This document shows, piece by piece, positions 1 to 6,683 of a DNA stretch of 10,778 bases. How positions within the stretch are numbered: the stretch's first letter is position 1; every line of letters starts with the position of its first letter. The notes beneath the pieces are model-generated. The model was given only the letters and a program-made list of their open reading frames with translations, searched no databases and was not told the origin of the DNA. The translations under genes and the position numbers were made by a program. This DNA is from Stomatobaculum sp. GTDB lineage: Bacteria; Bacillota_A; Clostridia; Lachnospirales; Lachnospiraceae. Location: NCBI GenBank assembly GCA_017449925.1, contig JAFSYO010000011.1, positions 1-10,778 on the forward strand, written 5' to 3'.

Positions 1-1321
1 CATTATCTCCCTCCTTCCTGTACCCGGCGCCGCATTCCTCCTCTATACGAGGTCGAACATCGGCCACAGGATGGAAAAAAAGATGGTCAATCTGCAGATC
101 CAGAACAGCAGACACTTCCTTAAGCAGCCGGAGAACGTTCTGGGAAAGATCGAGCGTGACGGCTCCGGCACCGACGACCTGTGCCGCTACCTCAACAGAA
201 GCAACTGCTTCCCGCTTTATGAGCACACCAGTGTGACCTATTTTCCTCTGGGCGAGTACAAATTCGAAGCCATGCTGGAGGAGCTTGAAAAAGCCAGAAA
301 ATTCATCTTCATGGAGTATTTCATCATCGAAGAGGGATACATGTGGGGCCGCATTCTGGACATCCTGATCCGAAAGGCAAGTGAAGGCGTTGAGATCCGG
401 GTCCTGTACGACGGCACCTGCGAGATGGCCACGCTTCCTGTCAATTACTGGAAGCTTCTGGAAGCCAAAGGCATCAAGGCAAGCCCCTTTTCTCCGATCA
501 AACCCGTCCTGTCCACCCACTACAACTACCGCGACCACCGGAAGATCCTCGTGATCGACGGCAAAGTGGCCTTCAACGGCGGCGTCAACCTCGCGGATGA
601 ATACATCAACCGCGTCGTGAAATTCGGACACTGGAAGGACACCGCGGTCATGCTGAAGGGACCGGCAGTCAGGAGCTTTACCCTGATGTTCATGCAGATG
701 TGGCATGTCGGGGATGAAGCGCCGGACTACGAGACCTGGCTTAACGCGCCGGTGGAGGAACAGCCCGGGGCAAAGGGCTATGTCATGCCTTACTGCGACA
801 GCCCGCTGGACGGTGACAAGGTGGGCGAGTCGGTCTATATAGACATCCTGTACCGCGCCACAGATTACGTTCACATCATGTCGCCCTACCTGATCCTGGA
901 CGGGGAACTCGAGACTGCGCTCCGCTTCGCCGCGCTGAGAGGCGTGGACGTCAAGCTGATCCTGCCGGGAGTCCCGGACAAGAAGATGGTGAACGATCTT
1001 GCCAAGACCCACTATACCTCCATGGTGAAGGCAGGAGTGAAGGTCTACGAGTATGAACCCGGTTTTGTCCACGCCAAGGTCTTTGTCAGCGACAACGCAA
1101 AAGCCGTGGTCGGCACCATCAACCTCGACTACCGCAGCCTGTATCACCACTTTGAGTGCGCCACTTACATGTACAAGACAGACTGCATACCGGAGATCGA
1201 GGAGGATTTCCAGCAGACACTGAAGAAGTGCCATGAGATCACTCCCGAAACCATCAGGTCGGCGAAACTGAGTACCAAGATCATCGGGAGCACCGCGAAA
1301 TTTCTTGCCCCGCTGATGTAA
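1..1321 (+). CDS. cls: Cardiolipin synthase (PLD family), 5' end cut by the window edge
   Basis: Predicted membrane cardiolipin synthase, which joins two phosphatidylglycerol molecules to make cardiolipin and glycerol. Two complete HKD (HxKx4D) phospholipase D motifs are visible: HRKILVID at 536-559 and HAKVFVSD at 1070-1093, each followed by the usual downstream Gly/Asn residues (FNGGVNLADEY and VGTINLDYRS). The frame is open right to the window start. Bases 2-70 encode a hydrophobic stretch ending in Arg/His (IISLLPVPGAAFLLYTRS), which matches the end of the N-terminal membrane segment of Cls proteins just before the cytoplasmic catalytic part. The ATG at 71 is therefore internal, has no ribosome binding site, and the true start lies outside. 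The C-terminus (LAPLM) is the normal family ending. No clear terminator follows before the next gene. The family call is firm; the exact lipid product is inferred from the family. Confidence 0.93.
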   Translation, partial: IISLLPVPGAAFLLYTRSNIGHRMEKKMVNLQIQNSRHFLKQPENVLGKIERDGSGTDDLCRYLNRSNCFPLYEHTSVTYFPLGEYKFEAMLEELEKARKFIFMEYFIIEEGYMWGRILDILIRKASEGVEIRVLYDGTCEMATLPVNYWKLLEAKGIKASPFSPIKPVLSTHYNYRDHRKILVIDGKVAFNGGVNLADEYINRVVKFGHWKDTAVMLKGPAVRSFTLMFMQMWHVGDEAPDYETWLNAPVEEQPGAKGYVMPYCDSPLDGDKVGESVYIDILYRATDYVHIMSPYLILDGELETALRFAALRGVDVKLILPGVPDKKMVNDLAKTHYTSMVKAGVKVYEYEPGFVHAKVFVSDNAKAVVGTINLDYRSLYHHFECATYMYKTDCIPEIEEDFQQTLKKCHEITPETIRSAKLSTKIIGSTAKFLAPLM

Positions 1322-1340
1322 GTAAGGTATTATTAAAACT

Positions 1341-1405
1341 TATTGTAGGCAAATCCGTATTGTTGCGTGAAAAAGCACAATACAATAAGAAATATCAACA
1401 ATATT
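1341..1405 (+). promoter_or_regulatory. AT-rich leader with repeated TATTGT/ACAATA boxes and candidate promoter
   Basis: The gap between cls and the flavoprotein operon is AT-rich and carries five copies of one hexamer in both orientations: TATTGT at 1341 and 1358, ACAATA at 1377, 1382 and 1398. The inner copies form an inverted repeat: 1357-1366 pairs with 1375-1383, giving 9 base pairs with one bulged T and an 8-base loop. A -10-like TACAAT lies at 1381-1386 inside this array, with TTGTTG at 1360-1365 as a poor -35 (15-base spacer). The arrangement suggests an operator overlapping the operon promoter, but it could equally be an mRNA hairpin. Promoter position is uncertain. Confidence 0.35.
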
Positions 1406-1458
1406 CTAAAAGAGACGAAACTGGTTTTTTCCCAGATGATAAGAAAGGAGAACTATTA

Positions 1459-2724
1459 ATGAATCGTGAATGCATCGTAATTGGAGCCGGACCTGCAGGC
1501 CTGATGGCCGCCATGAAGCTGGCGGAGGCCGGAGTTCAGGTCATGGTGATCGAGCAGAAGATCAACATGGACAAGCTGAACCGCGCCTGCTCCATGCAGT
1601 TCATCATCGACGACGACTATGAGGCGGACGTGATGAAGCTGGAAGGTCAGAAGCTCATTTTCACGAAGTGCGGGCTGGAAGTCCCCTATGACGGCAAGCT
1701 GGTCCCTGTGTACAATAAGTATTACCATTCCCCCAAGGATCATGTGATCCGCTTTACCAGGGAAAGCGGCAAAGCGCCCCTTTCCTATAAATTCGACAAG
1801 CAGCATTTCCTGAAGAGCCTCTTCGACCTGTGCGCGGAAAAGGGTGTCGAGTTCATGATGGGAACCGTCGTGACCGGCGGAAAGGACCTGGGAGATGAAG
1901 TTCAGGTCAAGGTCGTCCGGAACAAGGAGCAGAGCACCCTCACCTGCAAAAAGCTCATCATTGCCGAGGGCGTCAACGCCGTTGTCAGCGGCACGTTCGG
2001 AATGAACAAGGACCGCCAGTCCGCTGCCACCGCGTACTGCATGAAATACCTCATGGAGGGGATCACCGGCATAGAGAACAACAGCTGGAACCTTTACTAC
2101 GGTGAATGCTACCGCTCCAAAACAGCCTGCATCATCGGTCCGAGCCTGTATGGAGACGATATTTTTGAAGTGACCATCACCGGAAGCCCGGAACTCATGC
2201 CGAAAAAGATCTTCCATGATTTTACGACAGAGAGCCCCATGGCTCCGAATTTCAGGAACGCGAAGATCATCAAGAAGAACGGCTGCTCCGTGAAGTCCTT
2301 CCTGGCGATGAAGAATCCCTGTAAGGGAAATGTCATGTGTATCGGCGACTGCGCCGCCATGGTCGAAGTGGAGACCCAGGGCGGATTCCTCTGCGGAGAC
2401 AGGGCCGCCAAGGCGATCCTCGCTGAAATGAAAGGCGGAAACGGATTTGAGGAATACACTAAATGGTGGCAGGAAGCCTTTGAATTCAACAGCGACGACT
2501 ATATGATCGTCTCGCAGGGCTACGCGCTGGCTTTTGTATACACGGATGACGAGCTGGATTACCTCTTCTCCCTCTGTGAAGGACATGAACTGCACGGCAC
2601 CTACAGCCAGTACCTGACGCCGAAGCTGATCTGGGACTGCATCCGCCTGAGCTCCGCGAAGATCAAGGAGGAGCGCCCGGAGATCTACGCGAAGATGGTG
2701 AAAATGGGACAGGCTGAAGCCTGA
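1459..2724 (+). CDS. FAD-dependent oxidoreductase, FixC/geranylgeranyl reductase type (paralog 1)
   Basis: Predicted soluble flavoprotein of 421 residues. It opens with a Rossmann FAD-binding motif (GAGPAG, residues 9-14, with the acidic end of strand 2 at E32) and carries the second FAD contact typical of the geranylgeranyl reductase/FixC/p-hydroxybenzoate hydroxylase fold, an IGD motif at about 295-297 (followed by CAAMVEVETQGG). Residues 42-48 (RACSMQF) hold a Cys shared with the paralog downstream. The start at 1459 is chosen because AAAGGAG sits 8 bases upstream and the protein then begins right at the FAD motif; an upstream TTG start would add 33 non-homologous residues. First gene of a four-gene unit with a ferredoxin, a paralog and a bilin-reductase-like protein, so electrons probably come from ferredoxin and the substrate probably has a C=C bond to reduce. 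Substrate unknown. Confidence 0.85.
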   Translation: MNRECIVIGAGPAGLMAAMKLAEAGVQVMVIEQKINMDKLNRACSMQFIIDDDYEADVMKLEGQKLIFTKCGLEVPYDGKLVPVYNKYYHSPKDHVIRFTRESGKAPLSYKFDKQHFLKSLFDLCAEKGVEFMMGTVVTGGKDLGDEVQVKVVRNKEQSTLTCKKLIIAEGVNAVVSGTFGMNKDRQSAATAYCMKYLMEGITGIENNSWNLYYGECYRSKTACIIGPSLYGDDIFEVTITGSPELMPKKIFHDFTTESPMAPNFRNAKIIKKNGCSVKSFLAMKNPCKGNVMCIGDCAAMVEVETQGGFLCGDRAAKAILAEMKGGNGFEEYTKWWQEAFEFNSDDYMIVSQGYALAFVYTDDELDYLFSLCEGHELHGTYSQYLTPKLIWDCIRLSSAKIKEERPEIYAKMVKMGQAEA

Positions 2725-2794
2725 TGACCTGCTTAAAGAGTACTGAACAGATACTGCTGTAACGACAAGATACTGAGATAGGAGGATATATAGA

Positions 2795-2971
2795 ATGGCA
2801 CGTAAGATATCTGAAGAATGTGTAGGATGCGGTAGTTGTGCAGCCTTCTGCCCGAAGGGAGCCATCTCCCAGGCAGAGACCGGGTACTACGTAGTGGATC
2901 CCGAGGCATGCGTTGACTGCGGAAACTGCGAGAAGGCATGTCCCGCGGAAGCAATCGCGAAAGAAGCATAA
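2795..2971 (+). CDS. Small 2[4Fe-4S] ferredoxin (58 aa)
   Basis: A 58-residue cytoplasmic electron carrier. Two classic cluster-binding motifs are present: C9-x2-C12-x2-C15-x3-C19-P and C39-x2-C42-x2-C45-x3-C49-P, as in clostridial ferredoxins, with the usual pseudo-twofold layout. AGGAGG at 2780-2785 is 9 bases before the ATG. The stop is 13 bases before the next start, so it is almost certainly cotranscribed with the two flavoproteins. The length is slightly above the approx. 55 residues of free clostridial ferredoxins, with no extra domain. Its position between two flavoenzymes and ahead of a bilin-reductase-like protein argues that it is the dedicated electron donor of this unit. The family call is firm; the partner assignment is inferred from the operon. 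Confidence 0.95.
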   Translation: MARKISEECVGCGSCAAFCPKGAISQAETGYYVVDPEACVDCGNCEKACPAEAIAKEA

Positions 2972-2984
2972 GGAAGGAGCGACA

Positions 2985-4265
2985 ATGCTGGATTTACTGA
3001 TCATCGGAGCAGGTCCTGCCGGACTCGAGGCCGGATATATTGCTGCAAAGAATGGCGCGAAAGTTCTGATCGTCGATATGAAACGTGATATCCACATTGC
3101 CAGAAGAGCCTGCTCCGCACAGTTCGTGCTGGACGAAGGATATGAGGGCGAGACCCTTAAGATCGGCGACGGAAAACTGATCTTCACGAAAAACGGTTTT
3201 GAAGTGCCCTATAACGGCCCGTTGGTGCCGATACAGCACAACTATATGATCTCCCCCAAGGGATACACCGTCTCCTTTGAGTACGAGGATCTCCATCCCA
3301 CCGCGCTGAAGTTCGACAAGAACATCCTCCTGAAGGGACTTCTGGAGCAGTGCGAGAAAGCCGGGGTCGATATCCGTCCCGGAACCATGGCCCTGAAGGG
3401 GACCGATACCGGAGAGTGCGTGAAGCTTCTCGTGAAGGACGAGAAGAACGAGTATGAACTTGAGGCAAAGAAGCTGATCATCGCGGAAGGCGTGAACCGG
3501 AAGCTTACCACCCTCTTCGGCCTGAACAAGGGCTACCAGTGCATGGGAATCCCGCTGACCTACGAATACACCCTGGAGGGGACCAAAGACATCCCGCACA
3601 ACAGCTGGATCCAGTACTACGGCAACGTCTATCACCCCTTCATGGAGGTCATGGTGGGAGAAAGCTGCTACAGCGACGACGCCCTTGAATTCACCATCAT
3701 GGGGATCGGTGACCTGAAGCCGAAGGCCATGTTCGAAAAGCTGAGGACCGAGAGCCCCCTCGCCGAAAACTTAAAGGACGCGAAAATCGTGGAGCGCAAG
3801 GGATGCTCCTGCAAGAACTTCCAGGCCCTTACCACACCCTACAAGGGGAACGTGCTCGCCATCGGCGACAGCGCGGCCCATATCGAGGTGATCAACCAGG
3901 GCGCCATGATGTGCGGCTTCAACGCAGGAAACGCTATTCTGAAGGAACTGGCCGGCGAACCGGGCTTTGAGGAGTATACCCGCTGGTGGGGTGAGGCCTT
4001 TGAGTTCAACTGCGAGGATCCCTCCGGGCTGCTGAAGATGTACGGCGCGATCAACATCAAGGGGAACCTTGCTGACGACGAGATCGACTATCTCTTCGCC
4101 ATGCTGGAAGGCGAACAGCACTCCGGCCACTTCAACCAGTACGAAGTGCCGAAGAACTTCTGGACTGCCGTCCTGAAGCACGACGACACGATCAAGGCGG
4201 AGAACCCCGCGCTGTACGAAAAAATGGCAGCTATCCGGGCTTACAAGAAACAAGGGAAATTCTGA
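2985..4265 (+). CDS. FAD-dependent oxidoreductase, FixC/geranylgeranyl reductase type (paralog 2)
   Basis: Predicted soluble flavoprotein of 426 residues and a clear paralog of the gene at 1459. Shared blocks include GAGPAG (8-13), RACSxQF (41-47), KLIFTK-G-EVPY-G-LVP, the FDK block, KKLIIAEGVN, NSW-x3-YYG, the second FAD motif IGD (about 293-295), the EEYTxWWxEAFEFN block and a C-terminal QYxxPK. Start 2985 is preferred: AAGGAG at 2974-2979 lies 5 bases upstream and the FAD motif begins at once; the frame runs back into the ferredoxin gene but that 24-residue extension is not family-like. Keeping two full-length copies side by side suggests either a heterodimer or successive reductions of different double bonds. 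The stop is 20 bases from the next gene. FixC is the nearest well-known relative in fold, but no fixAB genes are present. Substrate unknown. Confidence 0.85.
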   Translation: MLDLLIIGAGPAGLEAGYIAAKNGAKVLIVDMKRDIHIARRACSAQFVLDEGYEGETLKIGDGKLIFTKNGFEVPYNGPLVPIQHNYMISPKGYTVSFEYEDLHPTALKFDKNILLKGLLEQCEKAGVDIRPGTMALKGTDTGECVKLLVKDEKNEYELEAKKLIIAEGVNRKLTTLFGLNKGYQCMGIPLTYEYTLEGTKDIPHNSWIQYYGNVYHPFMEVMVGESCYSDDALEFTIMGIGDLKPKAMFEKLRTESPLAENLKDAKIVERKGCSCKNFQALTTPYKGNVLAIGDSAAHIEVINQGAMMCGFNAGNAILKELAGEPGFEEYTRWWGEAFEFNCEDPSGLLKMYGAINIKGNLADDEIDYLFAMLEGEQHSGHFNQYEVPKNFWTAVLKHDDTIKAENPALYEKMAAIRAYKKQGKF

Positions 4266-4285
4266 TTTACAGGGGAAATTTAAAA

Positions 4286-5011
4286 ATGGATATTTTTGAA
4301 AAAAACCGGAAGCTTATTGACAGACGGATCGAGGAAGGCCTGGCCCTTCTTCGGAAGTATTATCAGGTGGAGGAGCGTCAGGACGATCCTCAGATCTCCA
4401 GCCCCCGGGTAGCCGGCCGGCTGCACGTTGCCCGCTCCTATGACATCAAGGGCGTGGGCAACCTTCTGACCATGACTTGCAAGGAATCCGAGGAGAACAA
4501 CCTCAGTTCCTTCGTGGTGATGCCCTACTTCAAGAACCTCCCCCTGTTCTCCTCCGACTTCGTTTATTCCGGAGAAAACAGATATTTCCTGCTGGAGATC
4601 TACGATCTGTCCGTGAGACATGACGCGGCCTTCGACCAGGGGATCGAATCCTTTAAAGCCTTCGCGCCGGCCATCGCCGAGCTGAAGGATATCCCCACCC
4701 AGCCCTGCTGGTACGATGACATCCGCCCCGTTTGCTATTCCAAGGCGCCGACACCGGAGCAGGACGACGCGGCGATCAAAGGATTCCTTGATTTCCTTAC
4801 CCTCGTCATTCAGATGGAGCAGGCCGCGCCCGCTCTTACGGGTGAAGACCTGGCCGTGAAATGGCAGAAGAACAGGGAATACGCGAACCGTCTGATCGAT
4901 GACGGCGGCGTGTCCACAGACCTCTTTACGGAAGCCCTCGGCGCGGAGAACACCCGCCGCTTCTTCCACGAGATCTTCTTCGGCTCCGAGAATTACAAGC
5001 CTGTCGGCTGA
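4286..5011 (+). CDS. Ferredoxin-dependent bilin reductase-like protein (PcyA/HY2 superfamily, divergent)
   Basis: A 241-residue protein, the usual length of PcyA/PebA/HY2 enzymes, which take electrons straight from ferredoxin to reduce linear tetrapyrroles without a cofactor. By-eye matches to PcyA: LPLFSSDFV (85-93) aligns with the LPLFGCD block holding the catalytic Asp105, giving D91; the following LLEIYDLS (102-109) matches the conserved DL strand; CWYDDIRPVCYS (141-152) matches the W..I...C region; FLDFLTLVIQM (167-177) and the C-terminal NREYAN...DD...EALG...FFHEIFF pattern (196-232) match the last helices. PcyA His88 and Glu76 seem to be Ser74 and Thr62 here. Start at 4286 has AGGGGA 9 bases upstream. 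Last gene of the ferredoxin/flavoprotein unit, followed by a terminator. A chlorophyll-catabolite-reductase-like role or an unknown substrate are alternatives. Superfamily call is by eye, not from a search. Confidence 0.7.
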   Translation: MDIFEKNRKLIDRRIEEGLALLRKYYQVEERQDDPQISSPRVAGRLHVARSYDIKGVGNLLTMTCKESEENNLSSFVVMPYFKNLPLFSSDFVYSGENRYFLLEIYDLSVRHDAAFDQGIESFKAFAPAIAELKDIPTQPCWYDDIRPVCYSKAPTPEQDDAAIKGFLDFLTLVIQMEQAAPALTGEDLAVKWQKNREYANRLIDDGGVSTDLFTEALGAENTRRFFHEIFFGSENYKPVG

Positions 5012-5061
5012 ACGGGAGCGTGATCCTCAGACCCGTCGGCTAAATGAGAATAAAAATTAAT

Positions 5062-5103
5062 CCCCCGGTCTGAACCAGCTGGTTCAATACCGGGGGGTTT
5101 TTT
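5062..5103 (+). terminator. Strong rho-independent terminator, probably bidirectional
   Basis: CCCCCGGT (5062-5069) pairs perfectly with ACCGGGGG (5089-5096). Inside it, a perfect 16-base palindrome, TGAACC-AGCT-GGTTCA (5071-5086), extends the stem, and a run of six T follows (5098-5103). On the other strand the hairpin is followed by an AT-rich, T-rich tail (5048-5060), so it can also end the convergent HD-GYP transcript. Confidence 0.93.
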
Positions 5104-5134
5104 CGTTGATGCACACTCGCAGGCGGGTCGTGAA

Positions 5135-6586
5135 TTAAAGGACACCTCTCCATGCGCGGCTTTTTTTAAACAGTGCCAGGATATCCGGATCGATCTGTCC
5201 GCGAGCTGCCATATCATCCAGAACAAGCAGGGCTTTTCTGAGAGGCATCGGCTTTTTATAAGGCCTGTCCTTTGCAGTCAGAGCTTCAAATACATCCAGA
5301 ATGGTAAGCAGCCTTGCCTCCAAAGGAATACTATCGTCGGCAATGTGCTCCGGATAGCCCTTTCCATTCAGGAATTCGTGGTGTTCAGATGCCCATACAG
5401 GAACCTGCTCATATATTGAAGGAAATTTCACATGCTCCAGGATCCGCCTCGTCATGACGACATGGCTCTCCATGATACTGCGTTCTTCTGCAGTCAGCGT
5501 GCCTCTGCCGATCAGAAGGCAGTTCCTCTCTTCTTCTGTGATCCAGGGATGTTTTTTATTCTTTTCATCCTTATAAGTCAGGCGGGAGATGTCCTCGATC
5601 CGGGCGATGTCTTCCTCAGAAAGCGGCTTTCCCCCATTCATCTGCAGGATAAAAGCAAGGATCTCCTCACGGTTCTGGTTCCGGCTGGAAAGCTCGTCCT
5701 CCGTGATCTTCCCTTCCAGCATGGCGATCCGGTCAAGCAGACCGATGACCCGCAGACGTTCTTCCAGCTCCGGAAGGAGATTGCCCAGGCGGGTGGCTTT
5801 GTCCATGATTTCCAGAGGTATCGTCAGCTTGCCGATATCATGCAGCCAGACACCCATCAGGAACGCCTTCCGTTTGTCATTGTTGAAACGCAGGTCGTTT
5901 TCCGTGTTCTCCAGCCAGTCAAGGAAATTCTCCGCAAGCTGGACCATATGCCGCGTGTGGCTGCCGGTATAGGCGGAACGCTCATCGACCGCGGTCGAAA
6001 GCGACTTCACCAGGGAATCAAGCAGCAGGGAAATCCGGTCCGCATACAGTATATTGGTAAGGCTGATGGCAGCCTGTGATGCGATGGCGGAAATGATCAG
6101 TTCATCTTCCTGGACAAAAGGAATGATCTTCCCCTTATCTGACAGGGCGTTGATCAGCTGCATAACGCCGATCAGCCTGCCTTTTTCATTGGTCATGGGC
6201 ACGACCAGCATGCTGACCGTGTGGTATCCCGTCAGTTTGTCGTAATGAGCGGGGCCTGAGAAATCAAAACGTTCATCCGCACTTACATCATCAACGTTAA
6301 TGATCTGGTTGTGCAGCGCGGCCCAGGCACAGACATAGTTCTCTTCCATCGGGACAGGCGGGAGATCGATCGCGTCAGGACCGCCCTGCCTGATGTTAAG
6401 GGAGCGTGTATGCATCTGGCAGAACCGCAGGTGGTTATTTTCCAGAAGATACAGTGTTCCGGCATCGCAGTGAGCAAGATCGAGGGCTGTGTCCAGGATG
6501 TTGGAAAGCAGTGCTGTCCTGTCCTGTTCGTCATTGATGTTGAGACACAGTTCCAGGAACTGTCTCATATTTTTATTCTTTATCAT
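5135..6586 (-). CDS. GAF + HD-GYP domain protein, predicted cyclic-di-GMP phosphodiesterase
   Basis: A 483-residue cytoplasmic signalling protein with no membrane segment. Residues about 23-180 form a GAF sensor domain (GTLYLL, VVPM, GVMQLIN strands) and about 190-478 an HD-GYP hydrolase. Metal and catalytic residues look intact: H210, H249-D250 in HDIGK, H375, the HHEFLNGKGYP motif at 402-412 and D431 followed by FEALTAKDRPY. Between HDIGK and the H375 helix there is about 100 residues more than in minimal HD-GYP domains, mostly helical and charged (about 262-360); this longer form with a SxAW C-terminus is known in anaerobes. Predicted to break down cyclic-di-GMP in response to a ligand or redox cue at the GAF domain. 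AGGAGG lies 14 bases upstream of the ATG, an unusually long gap; no better in-frame start is seen. Convergent to the flavoprotein operon. Confidence 0.9.
   Translation of the reverse strand: MIKNKNMRQFLELCLNINDEQDRTALLSNILDTALDLAHCDAGTLYLLENNHLRFCQMHTRSLNIRQGGPDAIDLPPVPMEENYVCAWAALHNQIINVDDVSADERFDFSGPAHYDKLTGYHTVSMLVVPMTNEKGRLIGVMQLINALSDKGKIIPFVQEDELIISAIASQAAISLTNILYADRISLLLDSLVKSLSTAVDERSAYTGSHTRHMVQLAENFLDWLENTENDLRFNNDKRKAFLMGVWLHDIGKLTIPLEIMDKATRLGNLLPELEERLRVIGLLDRIAMLEGKITEDELSSRNQNREEILAFILQMNGGKPLSEEDIARIEDISRLTYKDEKNKKHPWITEEERNCLLIGRGTLTAEERSIMESHVVMTRRILEHVKFPSIYEQVPVWASEHHEFLNGKGYPEHIADDSIPLEARLLTILDVFEALTAKDRPYKKPMPLRKALLVLDDMAARGQIDPDILALFKKSRAWRGVL
6541..6567 (-). other. Inverted repeat just inside the HD-GYP coding sequence
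   Basis: TGAGAC (6541-6546) and AGTTCC (6549-6554) are mirrored by GGAACT (6556-6561) and GTCTCA (6562-6567), giving up to 12 paired bases (less the apex) with a 2-base bulge. In the mRNA the hairpin starts about 19 bases after the start codon A, covering codons about 7-15. It may affect translation initiation or be a protein-binding site; it may also be chance. Confidence 0.4.
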
Positions 6587-6648
6587 AAGGGGGTATTATT
6601 CCTCCTTTTAACTCGTGATTCTCAAAAAATCTATGCGCCAGTCCACCA

Positions 6649-6677
6649 ATCATGACATATCTCACAGGAACTGTCAA
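6649..6677 (-). promoter_or_regulatory. Sigma-70/SigA-type promoter for the GAF/HD-GYP gene
   Basis: Read on the minus strand, a perfect TTGACA (6677-6672) is followed after exactly 17 bases by CATGAT (6654-6649), a 4/6 match to TATAAT. It lies immediately after the stop codon of the Nudix gene and would give a leader of roughly 55 bases, so the HD-GYP gene can be expressed independently of the Nudix gene. Confidence 0.55.
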
Positions 6678-6683
6678 TGAGCA

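Noticed and set aside
1360..1458. Upstream TTG start adding 33 residues to the first flavoprotein
   Set aside because: The extension is Lys/Tyr/Gln-rich leader sequence over the candidate promoter. The ATG at 1459 has an AAAGGAG site at the right distance and puts the FAD motif at the N-terminus.
2749..2775. Direct repeat AGATACTG (2749 and 2768) ahead of the ferredoxin gene
   Set aside because: Only two short copies 19 bases apart, with no -10/-35 partner; most likely chance.
1456..2865. 469-residue open frame antisense to the first flavoprotein gene
   Set aside because: It mirrors a strongly supported flavoprotein and part of the ferredoxin gene. Its composition is rich in His/Leu/Val with no domain, and it has no ribosome binding site. 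It is a codon-bias shadow; the other antisense frames over 2994-4969 and 9021-9938 are rejected for the same reason.
2913..2984. Start of the second flavoprotein inside the ferredoxin gene
   Set aside because: It would overlap the ferredoxin coding region in another frame. The ATG at 2985 has its own binding site and a family-like N-terminus.
1459..4265. A FixABCX electron-bifurcating complex
   Set aside because: Two FixC-like proteins and a ferredoxin are present, but no FixA/FixB (ETF) genes, and the ferredoxin is a standard 2[4Fe-4S] clostridial type rather than FixX-like.
5432..6079. 215-residue plus-strand frame opposite the HD-GYP gene
   Set aside because: The opposite strand carries a complete GAF/HD-GYP protein with intact motifs; this frame has no domain or ribosome binding site.
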